NCBI GenBank assembly: GCA_044227095.1
Contig: JBGAFV010000001.1
Coordinates: 372,001 to 436,000 of the forward strand
Length of the DNA: 64,000 nucleotides
DNA from: JACMLD01 sp044227095
GTDB taxonomy: Bacteria; Bacteroidota; Bacteroidia; Chitinophagales; Chitinophagaceae
Reading direction: 5' to 3'
Under the pieces are notes generated by a model, which saw only the letters and a list, made by a program, of their open reading frames with translations, searched no databases and was not told the DNA's origin. This document shows, piece by piece, positions 16,089 to 24,903 of the stretch. A program made the translations under genes and the position numbers. Numbering within the stretch: the stretch's first letter is position 1; every line of letters begins with the position of its first letter.

Positions 16089-17654
16089 ATGGATTCTACC
16101 ATTATAGAGGTTATTGTAGCAGTGGTTGCTTTGGTGGCCGGACTTATAGCGGGTAAGCTGGTTTTCGCAAAAAACACACAAAATAAAATTCAGGAAGCAG
16201 AACAACAGGCGCAGAAAATTATTGCAGATGCACAGGCAAATGCCGAAACAACAAAAAAAGAAAAGATACTAGAGGCTAAAGAAAAATATGTTCAGCTTAA
16301 AGCAGAACATGATAAAGAAGTTCTTGAGCGCAACCGCAAAATTGGCGAAAGTGAAAACAGGGTAAAGCAAAAAGAAATCAGCATTACCCAAAAAGAAACC
16401 AGCCTCGATAAGCAGATTAAAGAAAATGAAGCCATTAAGGAAAACCTTAACCGGCAGATTGAAGTAATTAATGTAAAGCGTACTGAGCTTGAAAAACACC
16501 AGGAAGAGCATATTCGCCGCCTGGAAAAAGTAGCACAGTTATCAGCTGAGGATGCTAAAGCACAACTGATAGAAAGCCTCAAACAGGAAGCTCAATCACG
16601 TGCACTTGGTCTGCAACAGGAAATAATTGACGATGCCAAGCAAAAGGCTAATAAAGAGGCACGTAAAATTATTATCCAGTCTATTCAGCGTACCGCAGCA
16701 GAACAGGCCATAGAAAATTCCATCACTGTATTTAACCTGGAAAGCGATGAAATAAAGGGGCAGATAATTGGCCGCGAAGGTCGTAACATACGTGCCATAG
16801 AAGCTGCCACTGGCGTGGATTTGATAGTAGATGATACTCCTGAAGCAATCGTTCTTTCTTCTTTTGATCCGCTTCGTCGCGAAATAGCCCGGTTGAGTTT
16901 GCAACGCCTTGTTTCAGACGGACGTATTCACCCAGCCCGTATTGAAGAAGTGGTAGAAAAAACCCGCCGCCAGATAGAAGAACAGATTATGGAAATTGGT
17001 GAGCGTACTGTTATTGAACTGGGTATACATGGTTTGCATAAAGAACTGGTGCGTATTGTAGGTAAAATGCGTTTCCGCTCTTCTTACGGACAAAATCTTT
17101 TAATGCACAGCCGCGAAGTAGCCAATCTTTGCGCTACTATGGCGGCAGAGTTGGGCATGAATCCCAAACTGGCAAAACGTGCTGGTTTGCTGCACGATAT
17201 TGGTAAAGTGCCGGATGAAGAAAGTGAATTAAGCCACGCTTTGCTAGGAGCAAGACTGGCTGAAAAATATGGTGAAAACCCTGCCGTAGTAAACGCTATT
17301 GGCGCCCACCACGATGAAATGGAAATGCAATACGTTATTTCTCCGGTTATACAGGCTTGCGATGCTATCAGTGGCGCAAGACCAGGTGCCCGCAGGGAAA
17401 TTATGCAGCAGTATCTGCAGCGTATTAAGGAGCTTGAAACACTTGCTCTTACTTACCAGGGTGTAGAAAAGGCCTACGCCATACAAGCGGGCAGAGAATT
17501 AAGGGTGATTGTAGAAGCAGACAAAGTAACCGATGCAGACAGTGATAAACTTTCTTTTGAAATAGCTCAAAAAATTCAGACGGAAATGACCTATCCCGGT
17601 CAAATTAAAGTGACGGTTATCAGGGAGAAAAGGGCCGTGAATGTGGCGAGATAG
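16089..17654 (+). CDS. rny: ribonuclease Y
   Basis: A 521-residue membrane-anchored endoribonuclease that starts mRNA decay. Domains in order: one N-terminal membrane helix (about 5-27), a long coiled coil (about 30-200), a KH domain with G-Q-I-I-G-R-E-G-R-N-I-R (about 222-233), and an HD domain with H-S-R-E-V-A, L-L-H-D-I-G-K and A-H-H-D-E (about 335-425). The length is the family norm. Candidate TAnnTTT-type boxes lie about 85-100 nt upstream; transcription ends at the hairpin at 17689. Confidence 0.97.
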   Translation: MDSTIIEVIVAVVALVAGLIAGKLVFAKNTQNKIQEAEQQAQKIIADAQANAETTKKEKILEAKEKYVQLKAEHDKEVLERNRKIGESENRVKQKEISITQKETSLDKQIKENEAIKENLNRQIEVINVKRTELEKHQEEHIRRLEKVAQLSAEDAKAQLIESLKQEAQSRALGLQQEIIDDAKQKANKEARKIIIQSIQRTAAEQAIENSITVFNLESDEIKGQIIGREGRNIRAIEAATGVDLIVDDTPEAIVLSSFDPLRREIARLSLQRLVSDGRIHPARIEEVVEKTRRQIEEQIMEIGERTVIELGIHGLHKELVRIVGKMRFRSSYGQNLLMHSREVANLCATMAAELGMNPKLAKRAGLLHDIGKVPDEESELSHALLGARLAEKYGENPAVVNAIGAHHDEMEMQYVISPVIQACDAISGARPGARREIMQQYLQRIKELETLALTYQGVEKAYAIQAGRELRVIVEADKVTDADSDKLSFEIAQKIQTEMTYPGQIKVTVIREKRAVNVAR

Positions 17655-17775
17655 GCAATTGATAATTAATAATTAGTGATTAATAATTAACCAGCCCTAA
17701 AAAGGCTGGTTTTGTTTTGCTTACCAAAATAGTGAAGCAGAATTCTTAATTACAAATTTTTAATTACTAATTCCA
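17655..17775. repeat. ATTAATAATTA word-repeat hairpin around the rny terminator
   Basis: The left arm 17655-17690 (words such as GATAATTAATAATTAG) and the right arm 17751-17773 (TTCTTAATTAC, TTTTAATTACTAATTCC) are imperfect inverted repeats. They enclose the short GC-rich terminator stem at 17689-17711. Confidence 0.6.
17689..17711 (+). terminator. intrinsic terminator of rny
   Basis: The stem AACCAGCC / GGCTGGTT (8 bp) has a 7-nt A-rich loop and is followed by TTGTTTT. Confidence 0.75.
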
Positions 17776-17817
17776 AAGAAAAAAGCCTTTAATATTCTGA
17801 GTTTCACTAAAATCCCC

Positions 17818-17825
17818 TACCTTCG
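17818..17825 (+). promoter_or_regulatory. rplS promoter -7 box (variant)
   Basis: TACCTTCG is a one-base variant of TAnnTTTG, 22 nt before the rplS ATG and downstream of the rny terminator, where a promoter is needed. Confidence 0.45.
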
Positions 17826-17847
17826 CCGTCCTATAAATTTTAAAGAT

Positions 17848-18219
17848 ATGAACGCCGTAGCATTTGTACATGAGCAGTTAACAAAAGGAAAGGAGTTTCC
17901 AAAGTTTAAAGCTGGCGACAATGTAACTGTTAACTATAAAATTATTGAAGGTGGTAAAGAGCGTATCCAGGGTTTTCGTGGAGACGTTATAAAAAGACAA
18001 GGTGTGGCACACACACAGACTTTTACTGTTCGTAAAATATCTGATGGCGTGGGCGTAGAAAGAACATTCCCTTTGTTTTCGCCAAATATTGACGGCATAG
18101 TGTTAAACAAAACTGGTAAAGTACGCCGTGCTAAATTGTACTATCTACGTGAAAGAAGCGGTAAAAGAGCAAGAATCCAAGAAAAGAAAATGGCTGTTGT
18201 GCAGAAAGAAAACGCATAG
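17848..18219 (+). CDS. rplS: 50S ribosomal protein L19
   Basis: A 123-residue L19 at the 30S-50S interface. Core motifs are clear: F-K-A-G-D-N-V-T-V-N-Y-K-I-I-E-G, R-I-Q-G-F-R-G-D-V-I, and R-T-F-P-L-F-S-P-N-I followed by A-K-L-Y-Y-L-R-E-R-S-G-K. The usual partners trmD and rimM are not adjacent, so the gene stands alone between terminators. Confidence 0.98.
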   Translation: MNAVAFVHEQLTKGKEFPKFKAGDNVTVNYKIIEGGKERIQGFRGDVIKRQGVAHTQTFTVRKISDGVGVERTFPLFSPNIDGIVLNKTGKVRRAKLYYLRERSGKRARIQEKKMAVVQKENA

Positions 18220-18240
18220 TTTTTTCAACTCAAATATTTT

Positions 18241-18271
18241 AAAACGGATGCCCAGATTGCATCCGTTTTTT
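18241..18271 (+). terminator. intrinsic terminator of rplS
   Basis: AAAACGGATGC pairs with GCATCCGTTTT (11-bp stem, 7-nt loop), followed by more T. It lies about 20 bp past the rplS stop. Confidence 0.9.
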
Positions 18272-18376
18272 GTTAGCAGGCAGTTAAGCAAATCTGCCAG
18301 GCGCATAATACCATACATTTTTCGTTAATAATCATGTATTGCAAATAAAATATGCATACATTTTGCGGTCTCTTAC

Positions 18377-18384
18377 TATCTTTG
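18377..18384 (+). promoter_or_regulatory. tatA promoter -7 box
   Basis: TATCTTTG matches TAnnTTTG exactly and ends 18 nt before the chosen tatA ATG. It lies inside the longer reading frame that begins at 18352, which argues against that upstream start. Confidence 0.65.
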
Positions 18385-18402
18385 AACTTCAATTATTTTA
18401 TT

Positions 18403-18618
18403 ATGCTACAAGCAAACTTAAAACCTGTGTTGTTGGGCGTACTGGGAACACAAGAGATTGTTATCATCCTGATAATCGTATTGTTGTTATTTGGTGGTCG
18501 TAAAATTCCTGAACTAATGAAAGGTCTTGGTAAAGGCATTCGTGAGTTCAATGATGCAAAAAGTAATGTTACCAAAGAGATTGAAGAAGGTTTAAAAGAA
18601 AAAGAAAACAAAGCTTAG
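18403..18618 (+). CDS. tatA: twin-arginine translocase subunit TatA/E
   Basis: 71 residues: a short N-terminus, one membrane helix (I-V-I-I-L-I-I-V-L-L-L-F), the hinge F-G-G-R-K-I-P-E-L, and an amphipathic helix L-M-K-G-L-G-K-G-I-R-E-F, then a charged tail. This is the pore-forming Tat component for export of folded proteins. I start at 18403 because the -7 box (18377-18384) excludes the ATG at 18352. No tatC is present in the window. Confidence 0.93.
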   Translation: MLQANLKPVLLGVLGTQEIVIILIIVLLLFGGRKIPELMKGLGKGIREFNDAKSNVTKEIEEGLKEKENKA

Positions 18619-18675
18619 TCTTTCTGAAACCCGTTCTTTTTTAATTATTTCTTTTTCGAAGTTTGTACGAACCTT

Positions 18676-20106
18676 TTGTTTAGTTTTCACTCAATACAAC
18701 AATACCAAACTAGTTTACTCAATGGCACTTCCACCTGTGTGGAAGCCGTTGAGTTTTTTTTGCAACGTATACAAGCTGGTAAAAATCTAAATGCTTTTAC
18801 TGAAGTATATGCAGAAGAAGCTTTGCAAAAAGCCGTTCTGCTAGATCAACAACGCAAAGCCGGCAAACCAACAGGTAAATTGCATGGTGTTGTTGTTGGT
18901 ATAAAAGATGTGATTTGCTATAAAGATCACAAGGTTACTGCAGCCTCTCACATTCTGCAAGGTTTTACAGCAACCTATAATGCTACTGCAGTTCAGAAAT
19001 TATTAGACGAAGAGGCGATTATTATTGGCGCCTGCAACTGCGATGAGTTTGCTATGGGTTCCAGCAATGAAAACTCTTATTATGGTGCAACCAGGAATGC
19101 GTTGGATACAACCCTGGTTCCGGGCGGTTCTTCTGGTGGTTCAGCAGTGGCTGTGCAGGCAGGTCTTTGTATGGTTAGTCTCGGTAGCGATACTGGTGGC
19201 TCTGTTCGTCAACCTGCAGATTTTTGTGGTGTAGTTGGCCTTAAGCCAACTTATGGCAGGGTTTCACGTTATGGACTTATAGCGTACGGCTCTTCATTCG
19301 ATCAAATCGGCATTTTTTCAAAAAATATTCCTGATACTGCACTTGTGCTGGAAGTAATTTCCGGGGCTGATGAATTTGATAGCACCGTTACCACGCTGGA
19401 AGTGCCTACTTATTCTGAAGCAATTAAAGAAAGCCCTAAAAAGCTCCGAATTGGTTATTTTGAAGAAGCTCTCAACCATCCGGGGCTTGATAAGGAAATG
19501 TCTGAAACCATTTCCGGATATATTGGCAATTTAACCAGCCAGGGGCATACAGTATCACCGGTTAATTTTGGCTTGCTCGACTACATTGTTCCTGCATATT
19601 ATGTGCTTACTACAGCCGAAGCTTCTTCCAATCTTTCAAGGTATGATGGGGTAAGATATGGTTATCGTACCGCCCAAACCAACCTCGATTTGGTCGATTT
19701 CTATAAAGAAAGCCGTTCCGAAGGTTTTGGGAAGGAAGTAAAAAGACGTATCCTGTTGGGAACCTTTGTTTTAAGTGCCGGATACTTCGATGCTTACTAT
19801 ACACAGGCACAAAAAGTGCGAAAAAAACTGCTGGAAAAAACAATTGAAATCTTCAGGGATTTTGATGTTATAGTTTTGCCAACAGTGCCCTCAACAGCCT
19901 TCAAAATAGGCGAGAAATCAGGCGACCCAATAGCCATGTATCTCGCTGATATTTATACAGTTTATGCCAATTTAGTGGGCATTCCCGCTATCTCAATTCC
20001 CCTTTTCAAACATTCAAATGGCCTTCCTTATGGCCTCCAGGCTATGACAAACCAGTTTTCTGAGGTATATTTGCTCCGCCTGGCGAACCAATTACTGGCT
20101 CAATAA
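18676..20106 (+). CDS. gatA: aspartyl/glutamyl-tRNA amidotransferase subunit A
   Basis: The 476-residue amidase subunit of GatCAB, which releases ammonia from glutamine to convert mischarged Glu-tRNA-Gln or Asp-tRNA-Asn. The amidase-signature triad is present with family spacing: Lys77 (V-G-I-K-D), Ser152 (G-G-S-S-G-G-S) and Ser176 (S-D-T-G-G-S). No in-frame ATG exists between the upstream in-frame stop (18625) and the conserved N-terminus, so the start appears to be TTG at 18676. gatB and gatC are elsewhere. Confidence 0.95.
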   Translation: MFSFHSIQQYQTSLLNGTSTCVEAVEFFLQRIQAGKNLNAFTEVYAEEALQKAVLLDQQRKAGKPTGKLHGVVVGIKDVICYKDHKVTAASHILQGFTATYNATAVQKLLDEEAIIIGACNCDEFAMGSSNENSYYGATRNALDTTLVPGGSSGGSAVAVQAGLCMVSLGSDTGGSVRQPADFCGVVGLKPTYGRVSRYGLIAYGSSFDQIGIFSKNIPDTALVLEVISGADEFDSTVTTLEVPTYSEAIKESPKKLRIGYFEEALNHPGLDKEMSETISGYIGNLTSQGHTVSPVNFGLLDYIVPAYYVLTTAEASSNLSRYDGVRYGYRTAQTNLDLVDFYKESRSEGFGKEVKRRILLGTFVLSAGYFDAYYTQAQKVRKKLLEKTIEIFRDFDVIVLPTVPSTAFKIGEKSGDPIAMYLADIYTVYANLVGIPAISIPLFKHSNGLPYGLQAMTNQFSEVYLLRLANQLLAQ

Positions 20107-20223
20107 TTGCATTTTACCAGTTCCACTATCCCCCGCTAATCCAGCACTTTTCTTTTCCTGTATCCTCCTGAAAGAAATCATTGTCCAACTGCGGTTTTGA
20201 TTTTGTGAACGTAAACTACAACA

Positions 20224-21366
20224 ATGAAGAAGTTTTTATTATTACCATGCTTTATGCTGGCTTTACTGTCATTTGCAAATGCGCAGCAGGCCGTCTCCCT
20301 GGAGTCGTCTGCAGTAGCAATTGAAACTGTTGCAGCAGTAAAAGACAGTCTCAGGCCAATCCCCGCCGCCCCGGTTGCGGTGGCAAAAAAGAAGGGTTTT
20401 AAGGACCTTTTCGATAATGATAACCTTAATAACAATGCCGGTCCACGCCTAAATCCCCGGGCCATTAGCTTTGTACAGGATTATATAGAAAAGAACGCCG
20501 AAGACCTTGAAGACATGAAGGGTTGGGGTAAACCTTACTTTAATGTAATGGACGGTATCCTTACAGCTCATAATCTCCCCAAAGAACTTAAATACCTGGC
20601 GGTTATTGAATCTCGTCTGCATACCGGCGCTGTTTCGTGGGCAGGTGCTGTAGGCCCGTGGCAATTAATGCCGGCTACCGCCAGAACACTTGGACTAAAA
20701 GTAAGCCGGAAAGTGGATGAAAGAACCAATTACATTAAAAGCACACACGCAGCTGCAAAATATCTTGATGATTTGTATGATCAATTTGGCGATTGGTTAC
20801 TTGTAATAGCTGCATATAACGGTGGTGCGGGCAACGTTCTTAAAGCGATTCGTAAAAGTGGCAGCCGCAATTTCTGGGATCTTCAATATTATCTGCCTAC
20901 AGAAAGCCGCAACCATGTAAAAAAATTCATTGGTACACATTATATTTTTGAAGGCCAGGGCGGCTTATGCACCCTTACCAAAAAAGAAACCGATGAAAAT
21001 TATGGTGTAAATGGTACTTATATTTTTAACCGCAAATTGTCGCCACAGGAACTTGAAGCTGCAAAAACACAAACAATTTCTGGTAAATATCGCTCTGCTG
21101 TTATTGCAAAAAATATAATGATGGAGATGTCGGACTTTAACCGCTACAATCCAGATTTTGATAAAGTAATGGCAGGTGTTGATAATAGTTACGAAATAAA
21201 ATTGCCTGCAGATAAACTTGAATTGTTCAATGCAAATAAATACCAGATTTTAAATGAATCTATCCAGATGATGCTGAGCAACGTCACTAATATAGAAGTA
21301 CCTGCTCCCGCTACTCAAAAAACAAAAGACAGTATTAATATGGCCACAAAAATGGCCAAGAAATAA
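20224..21366 (+). CDS. exported lytic murein transglycosylase (MltD-like, no LysM)
   Basis: 380 residues with a signal peptide (about 1-20, S-F-A-N-A-Q). The SLT domain spans about 105-235: the catalytic Glu is Glu129 in A-V-I-E-S-R-L, followed by G-A-V-G-P-W-Q-L-M-P-A-T-A and A-A-Y-N-G-G-A-G-N-V. It cleaves peptidoglycan glycan strands, forming anhydro-muropeptides. Unlike E. coli MltD there are no C-terminal LysM repeats; the last 120 residues are unrecognised. Confidence 0.92.
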   Translation: MKKFLLLPCFMLALLSFANAQQAVSLESSAVAIETVAAVKDSLRPIPAAPVAVAKKKGFKDLFDNDNLNNNAGPRLNPRAISFVQDYIEKNAEDLEDMKGWGKPYFNVMDGILTAHNLPKELKYLAVIESRLHTGAVSWAGAVGPWQLMPATARTLGLKVSRKVDERTNYIKSTHAAAKYLDDLYDQFGDWLLVIAAYNGGAGNVLKAIRKSGSRNFWDLQYYLPTESRNHVKKFIGTHYIFEGQGGLCTLTKKETDENYGVNGTYIFNRKLSPQELEAAKTQTISGKYRSAVIAKNIMMEMSDFNRYNPDFDKVMAGVDNSYEIKLPADKLELFNANKYQILNESIQMMLSNVTNIEVPAPATQKTKDSINMATKMAKK

Positions 21367-21384
21367 ATTTATCATTATACTAAT

Positions 21385-21414
21385 AAAAAGACATGCCGCA
21401 TGGTGTGTCTTTTT
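21385..21414. terminator. bidirectional terminator after the lytic transglycosylase
   Basis: AAAAAGACA (21385-21393) pairs with TGTCTTTTT (21406-21414) around a 12-nt loop. It serves the rightward gene and possibly pabB on the other strand. Confidence 0.8.
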
Positions 21415-21418
21415 TTGT

Positions 21419-21479
21419 TAGTATAGAGTATGCAGTATTAGCATTTAGACTAAACGCCAAGTCTATATCCTGAATACTA
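21419..21479. repeat. short word-repeat hairpin before the pabB stop
   Basis: A left segment with TAGTATAGAGTATGCAGTAT and ATTTAGACT words faces a right segment AGTCTATATCCTGAATACTA. The ends TAGTAT/ATACTA and TAGACT/AGTCTA are complementary. It resembles the other gap elements. Confidence 0.5.
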
Positions 21480-22766
21480 ATTAAAAACCTGTCTTATTGC
21501 TTCTGCTTTTAATAAACACTCTTCATATTCTTCTTCTGCCTTGCTATAAAATGTAATTCCCGAACCAACGAGGTATGATAAATATTGTGCAGATTGATTG
21601 TACATAAGACTGCGAATAACAACATTAAAATCAAAATCACCACCAGGTTCTATATATCCAACTGCGCCGGAAAATATTCCACGTTTTGTTTTTTCATATT
21701 TTTCTATCAGCTCCATTACTTTTTTCTTTGGTGCACCTGTCATAGAACCCATAGGAAATGTTTGGCGGATTATTTCAGAAAAAGACAATCCTGGTTGTAA
21801 AGTACCACTGATGGTAGACAGCATTTGGTGTACCTGCGGAAATGAATAAATACCAAACAATTCTTCCACCAGCACACTTCCTTCAATACAAAGTTTTGAT
21901 AAATCATTTCGTACCAAATCCACCACCATTACATTTTCCGAACGGTCTTTACTGCTGTTGTACAACTGTTCTTTGTTAAACGCATCTGCGGATGCATCTT
22001 CAATGCTTCTCTTTGCTGTACCTTTTATGGGTTGTGAAACAATATTATTGCCCTGCTTTTTAAGATAACGCTCAGGGCTTGCACAAAGCAGGTACTTATC
22101 ATTCAGTTTATAAAATGCTGCAAATGGAGAAGGAGAAATACTGCTGAGCAACTGGTATATTTTTACCGGATCAATAGCCGCATGTTTTGCAAAAAACTCC
22201 TGGCAAAAGTTTATTTCATAACAATCGCCACGTAAAATATGTTCCTGCAATTTTTTAATCGTATCAATATACGCCTGCTTTGAAAAACGTTGTTCAAAAA
22301 TGATATCAGTTCCAGGTAATGTTTGCTGGTGAACAGGGATTTTTATAACTGCATCAAAAACCTGTTTAGCTGTTTCTTTATTTGCTGCAGAAATACAAAG
22401 TTCATTTTGGTTAAGCAATAAAACAGTTTGCGGAGAAAAGAAAAACAAATCAGGAAACTGAATAGAATCTGCATTGGCAGACGTAATATCTTCTATTTCA
22501 TTTTTAAGATCATAACCCAGGTGACCGAACAACCAGCTTTTATGTTTGTGCTGAAATTTTTTAAATTGATCAAGTGCACTACCAGCAGGAAGTTCTATAA
22601 AATCTACAGCACCAGCAGCGGCTATACATTCATACGAGTGATGATTGAAATTGTATTGGTGGTTATCCAAAAAGCAACAGGTGCTGAACTGGTTTGCCCA
22701 ACTCAACACCTGTTGTTTTGTGTATAAGAAATCAGTTATTGGAAAAGAAATAAAGTTACTATCCAA
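21477..22766 (-). CDS. pabB: aminodeoxychorismate synthase component I
   Basis: A 429-residue chorismate-utilising enzyme. The motif P-I-K-G-T-A-K-R has the Lys typical of PabB (anthranilate synthases have P-x-A-G-T), pointing to 4-aminobenzoate and folate synthesis. Other motifs: M-V-V-D-L-V-R-N-D-L, F-P-M-G-S-M-T-G-A-P-K and R-G-I-F-S-G-A-V-G-Y. The likely start is TTG at 22766; no in-frame ATG is usable before the conserved region. No pabA or pabC is adjacent. A TrpE-like function is less likely. Confidence 0.9.
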   Translation of the reverse strand: MDSNFISFPITDFLYTKQQVLSWANQFSTCCFLDNHQYNFNHHSYECIAAAGAVDFIELPAGSALDQFKKFQHKHKSWLFGHLGYDLKNEIEDITSANADSIQFPDLFFFSPQTVLLLNQNELCISAANKETAKQVFDAVIKIPVHQQTLPGTDIIFEQRFSKQAYIDTIKKLQEHILRGDCYEINFCQEFFAKHAAIDPVKIYQLLSSISPSPFAAFYKLNDKYLLCASPERYLKKQGNNIVSQPIKGTAKRSIEDASADAFNKEQLYNSSKDRSENVMVVDLVRNDLSKLCIEGSVLVEELFGIYSFPQVHQMLSTISGTLQPGLSFSEIIRQTFPMGSMTGAPKKKVMELIEKYEKTKRGIFSGAVGYIEPGGDFDFNVVIRSLMYNQSAQYLSYLVGSGITFYSKAEEEYEECLLKAEAIRQVFN

Positions 22767-22816
22767 AGTATCAGCGCTAATTGGTTTTCGTTCGCTGCTG
22801 GCCGCTTATTTAATGC

Positions 22817-23254
22817 TTAATAGTCGTCGTCTTCCTCATCAAAGCCACTGTCATTAAATAGATCCATGTCTTTGAAATCATCATCCACACCCAAATCATC
22901 ATCATCGGCGCCTTTACCTTTTTTAGACGCCCCTCCCGATCCGGAGCCTTTCTTTGTTTTTGATTTAGGAATATCAAATTCATCAAAGTCAGGATCCCAG
23001 TCTTCTTCTTCTTCCACTTTTTCCCAGTCGTCGTTTACATCAACGTCGTCATCATCGTCATCATCGTCTGCATCTTTTTTGCCTTTAGAAGCTTTGCCTT
23101 TTGCAGCCTTTGGAAGATCGTCATCATCGTCCATGTCATCATCATCATCATCGTCCATTTGCTTTTTGGATTTTGAAGATGGTTTCTCGTCTCTTTCATC
23201 TGCATCTTTTGGTGCAGCCTTTTTTACCGGTTTGTCCTTACTTGACTTCGCCAT
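22817..23254 (-). CDS. Asp/Lys-rich low-complexity protein
   Basis: 145 residues, almost entirely disordered, with alternating blocks: Lys-rich N-terminus, poly-Asp (7 Asp, Met, 5 Asp), a Lys/Ala linker, a second run of 8 Asp, then W-E-K-V-E-E-E-E-D-W-D-P-D-F-D-E-F-D-I-P, a Gly/Lys linker and an acidic C-terminus. I do not recognise a function. Its acidic blocks resemble the tail of RNA polymerase delta or histone-chaperone-like proteins only in composition. It lies 85 bp downstream of purA. The plus-strand Ser-rich frame over it is a shadow of the Asp codons. Confidence 0.75.
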   Translation of the reverse strand: MAKSSKDKPVKKAAPKDADERDEKPSSKSKKQMDDDDDDDMDDDDDLPKAAKGKASKGKKDADDDDDDDDVDVNDDWEKVEEEEDWDPDFDEFDIPKSKTKKGSGSGGASKKGKGADDDDLGVDDDFKDMDLFNDSGFDEEDDDY

Positions 23255-23339
23255 GGTCTAATAGGATTTTTGATTAGTGTAAAATTTCAGCGAAGTTTTT
23301 AATCCGCCAAATTTTTTTAAATATTTTTTTGTTCTTTTT

Positions 23340-24605
23340 TTATTGCACATCTATAATTTGTTCTCTGCCCGGCCCGTTTGAAATATGTGAAACTTTTACA
23401 CCAATATAGTCATTAATAAAGTTTACATAGGTTTTCATTTTATCAGGCAATTCCTTAACTGATTTCGCTGCAACCGTATTACAATTCCATCCGCTAAAAG
23501 ATTTCCATACAGGTACAATATTCTGGTGCATCATCTGGAATGGAACTTCTTTACTTTCCTTTCCATCAATATTATAAGCTGTACATACTTCAAGATCTTT
23601 AAAATTATCTAAAATATCTGCTTTGGTCATTATCATTTTTGTAACACCATTTATCATGCAGGCATATTTTAATGCTACAAGGTCAATCCATCCGCAACGG
23701 CGTGGCCTTCCGGTTGTTGCACCAAATTCGCTACCAAGTTTACGCAATTCCTCGCCGGTAGCATCATCTAATTCGGTAGGAAAAGGGCCGCTGCCTACCC
23801 GTGTGCAATATGCTTTGGTAATGCCCATTACATCGCGTATTTGTTGTGGCGCTATTCCCAATCCGGAACAAATTCCCGAGCTGGTAGTGTTGGATGATGT
23901 TACAAAAGGAAAAGTGCCAAAGTCTACATCAAGCATACTTCCTTGTGCACCTTCTGCTAATATTTTATTTCCTTGTGCTATTTTATCGTTTATAAAATAT
24001 TCTCCATTTACAATATTAAGTTTCCTTAAAACTTCAACACCTTCAAAAAATTCATTTTCCCATTCACTAATGTCTTCATGAAAATTAAAATTGCCGAGTA
24101 ATTGCAGGTGCTTTTGTTTTAACTGTTCATACAGTTTATTAAAATTCTTATCCAGCAAATCGCCTACACGCAAAGCATTTCTACCTGTTTTATCCATGTA
24201 GGCCGGGCCAATGCCCTTTAAAGTTGAACCTATTTTTTCATTGCCTTTGGCCAGTTCTGAAGCTTTATCGAGGGCACGGTGCGTTGGTACAATAATGTTT
24301 GTACGACGCGATACAAATAAATTTTTCTTTATATCCACACCAAAAGACGCTACTATATCACATTCTTTTTTTAAAGTAACCGGATCAAGCACTACACCAT
24401 TGCCAATAAGGTTAACTGTCTTTTCATGAAACACACCGGAAGGAATCTGGTGCAATACAACTTTCTTATCGCCTACATATAAAGTATGCCCTGCATTGGG
24501 GCCGCCCTGGAAACGGGCTATAACATCATAGTTTGGAGCAAAATAATCTACAATCTTTCCCTTGCCTTCATCTCCCCACTGCAAACCCAGTATCGCATCT
24601 ACCAT
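23340..24605 (-). CDS. purA: adenylosuccinate synthase
   Basis: 421 residues; makes adenylosuccinate from IMP, aspartate and GTP in AMP synthesis. The N-terminal loop W-G-D-E-G-K-G-K-I-V-D carries catalytic Asp12, and His40 lies in G-G-P-N-A-G-H-T. R-T-N-I-I-V-P-T-H and G-S-G-P-F-P-T-E are also present. I chose the ATG at 24605: a TAnnTTTG box (24639-24646) overlaps an in-frame TTG 12 codons upstream. Confidence 0.97.
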   Translation of the reverse strand: MVDAILGLQWGDEGKGKIVDYFAPNYDVIARFQGGPNAGHTLYVGDKKVVLHQIPSGVFHEKTVNLIGNGVVLDPVTLKKECDIVASFGVDIKKNLFVSRRTNIIVPTHRALDKASELAKGNEKIGSTLKGIGPAYMDKTGRNALRVGDLLDKNFNKLYEQLKQKHLQLLGNFNFHEDISEWENEFFEGVEVLRKLNIVNGEYFINDKIAQGNKILAEGAQGSMLDVDFGTFPFVTSSNTTSSGICSGLGIAPQQIRDVMGITKAYCTRVGSGPFPTELDDATGEELRKLGSEFGATTGRPRRCGWIDLVALKYACMINGVTKMIMTKADILDNFKDLEVCTAYNIDGKESKEVPFQMMHQNIVPVWKSFSGWNCNTVAAKSVKELPDKMKTYVNFINDYIGVKVSHISNGPGREQIIDVQ

Positions 24606-24903
24606 AAAAATGTATGTTGAACTGTTATTACAAAGGGGCAAAAATAGAGGAATGAATGATACAAAAAATCAAAATGTGAAAAATGTGGAAATGTGGAAAA
24701 TCTGACAATTAAACACAATTAACTGCAGATTTAATATCGTTTAATCAATTATATTTTTTATGTAACCAGCAATTGTAGCCAGGTTATGCATTCTTGCGTC
24801 GCACATTTCAACAGGTATATTGCTATTAAGCTTTTCTGAAATTAAAAATGTTTCTAAAACGCATTTTCACATTTCCATATTCTGCACATTCCACATTAAA
24901 AAG
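24606..24903. other. 298-bp gap between relA/spoT and purA
   Basis: Holds the purA -7 box, GTGGAAATGTGGAAAA words (about 24680-24702) whose reverse complements CACATTTCC/CACATTCC occur at about 24867-24895, and between them the 18-bp sequence at 24788-24805 that is also found at 8496-8513. No gene is seen. Confidence 0.6.
24639..24646 (-). promoter_or_regulatory. purA promoter -7 box
   Basis: The minus strand reads TATTTTTG, a TAnnTTTG match, 33 nt before the purA ATG. Confidence 0.55.

Noticed and set aside
15959..16156. 65-aa frame upstream of rny
   Set aside because: It overlaps the rny start in another frame and has no recognisable features; probably the rny leader.
22866..23261. 131-aa Ser-rich plus-strand frame
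   Set aside because: It is the complement of the Asp-run gene; GAT/GAC runs read backwards give Ser codons. The minus-strand frame has the sensible start and neighbours.
24606..24641. Extended purA start from a TTG
   Set aside because: A -7 promoter box overlaps the extension, and the ATG at 24605 matches the family N-terminus.
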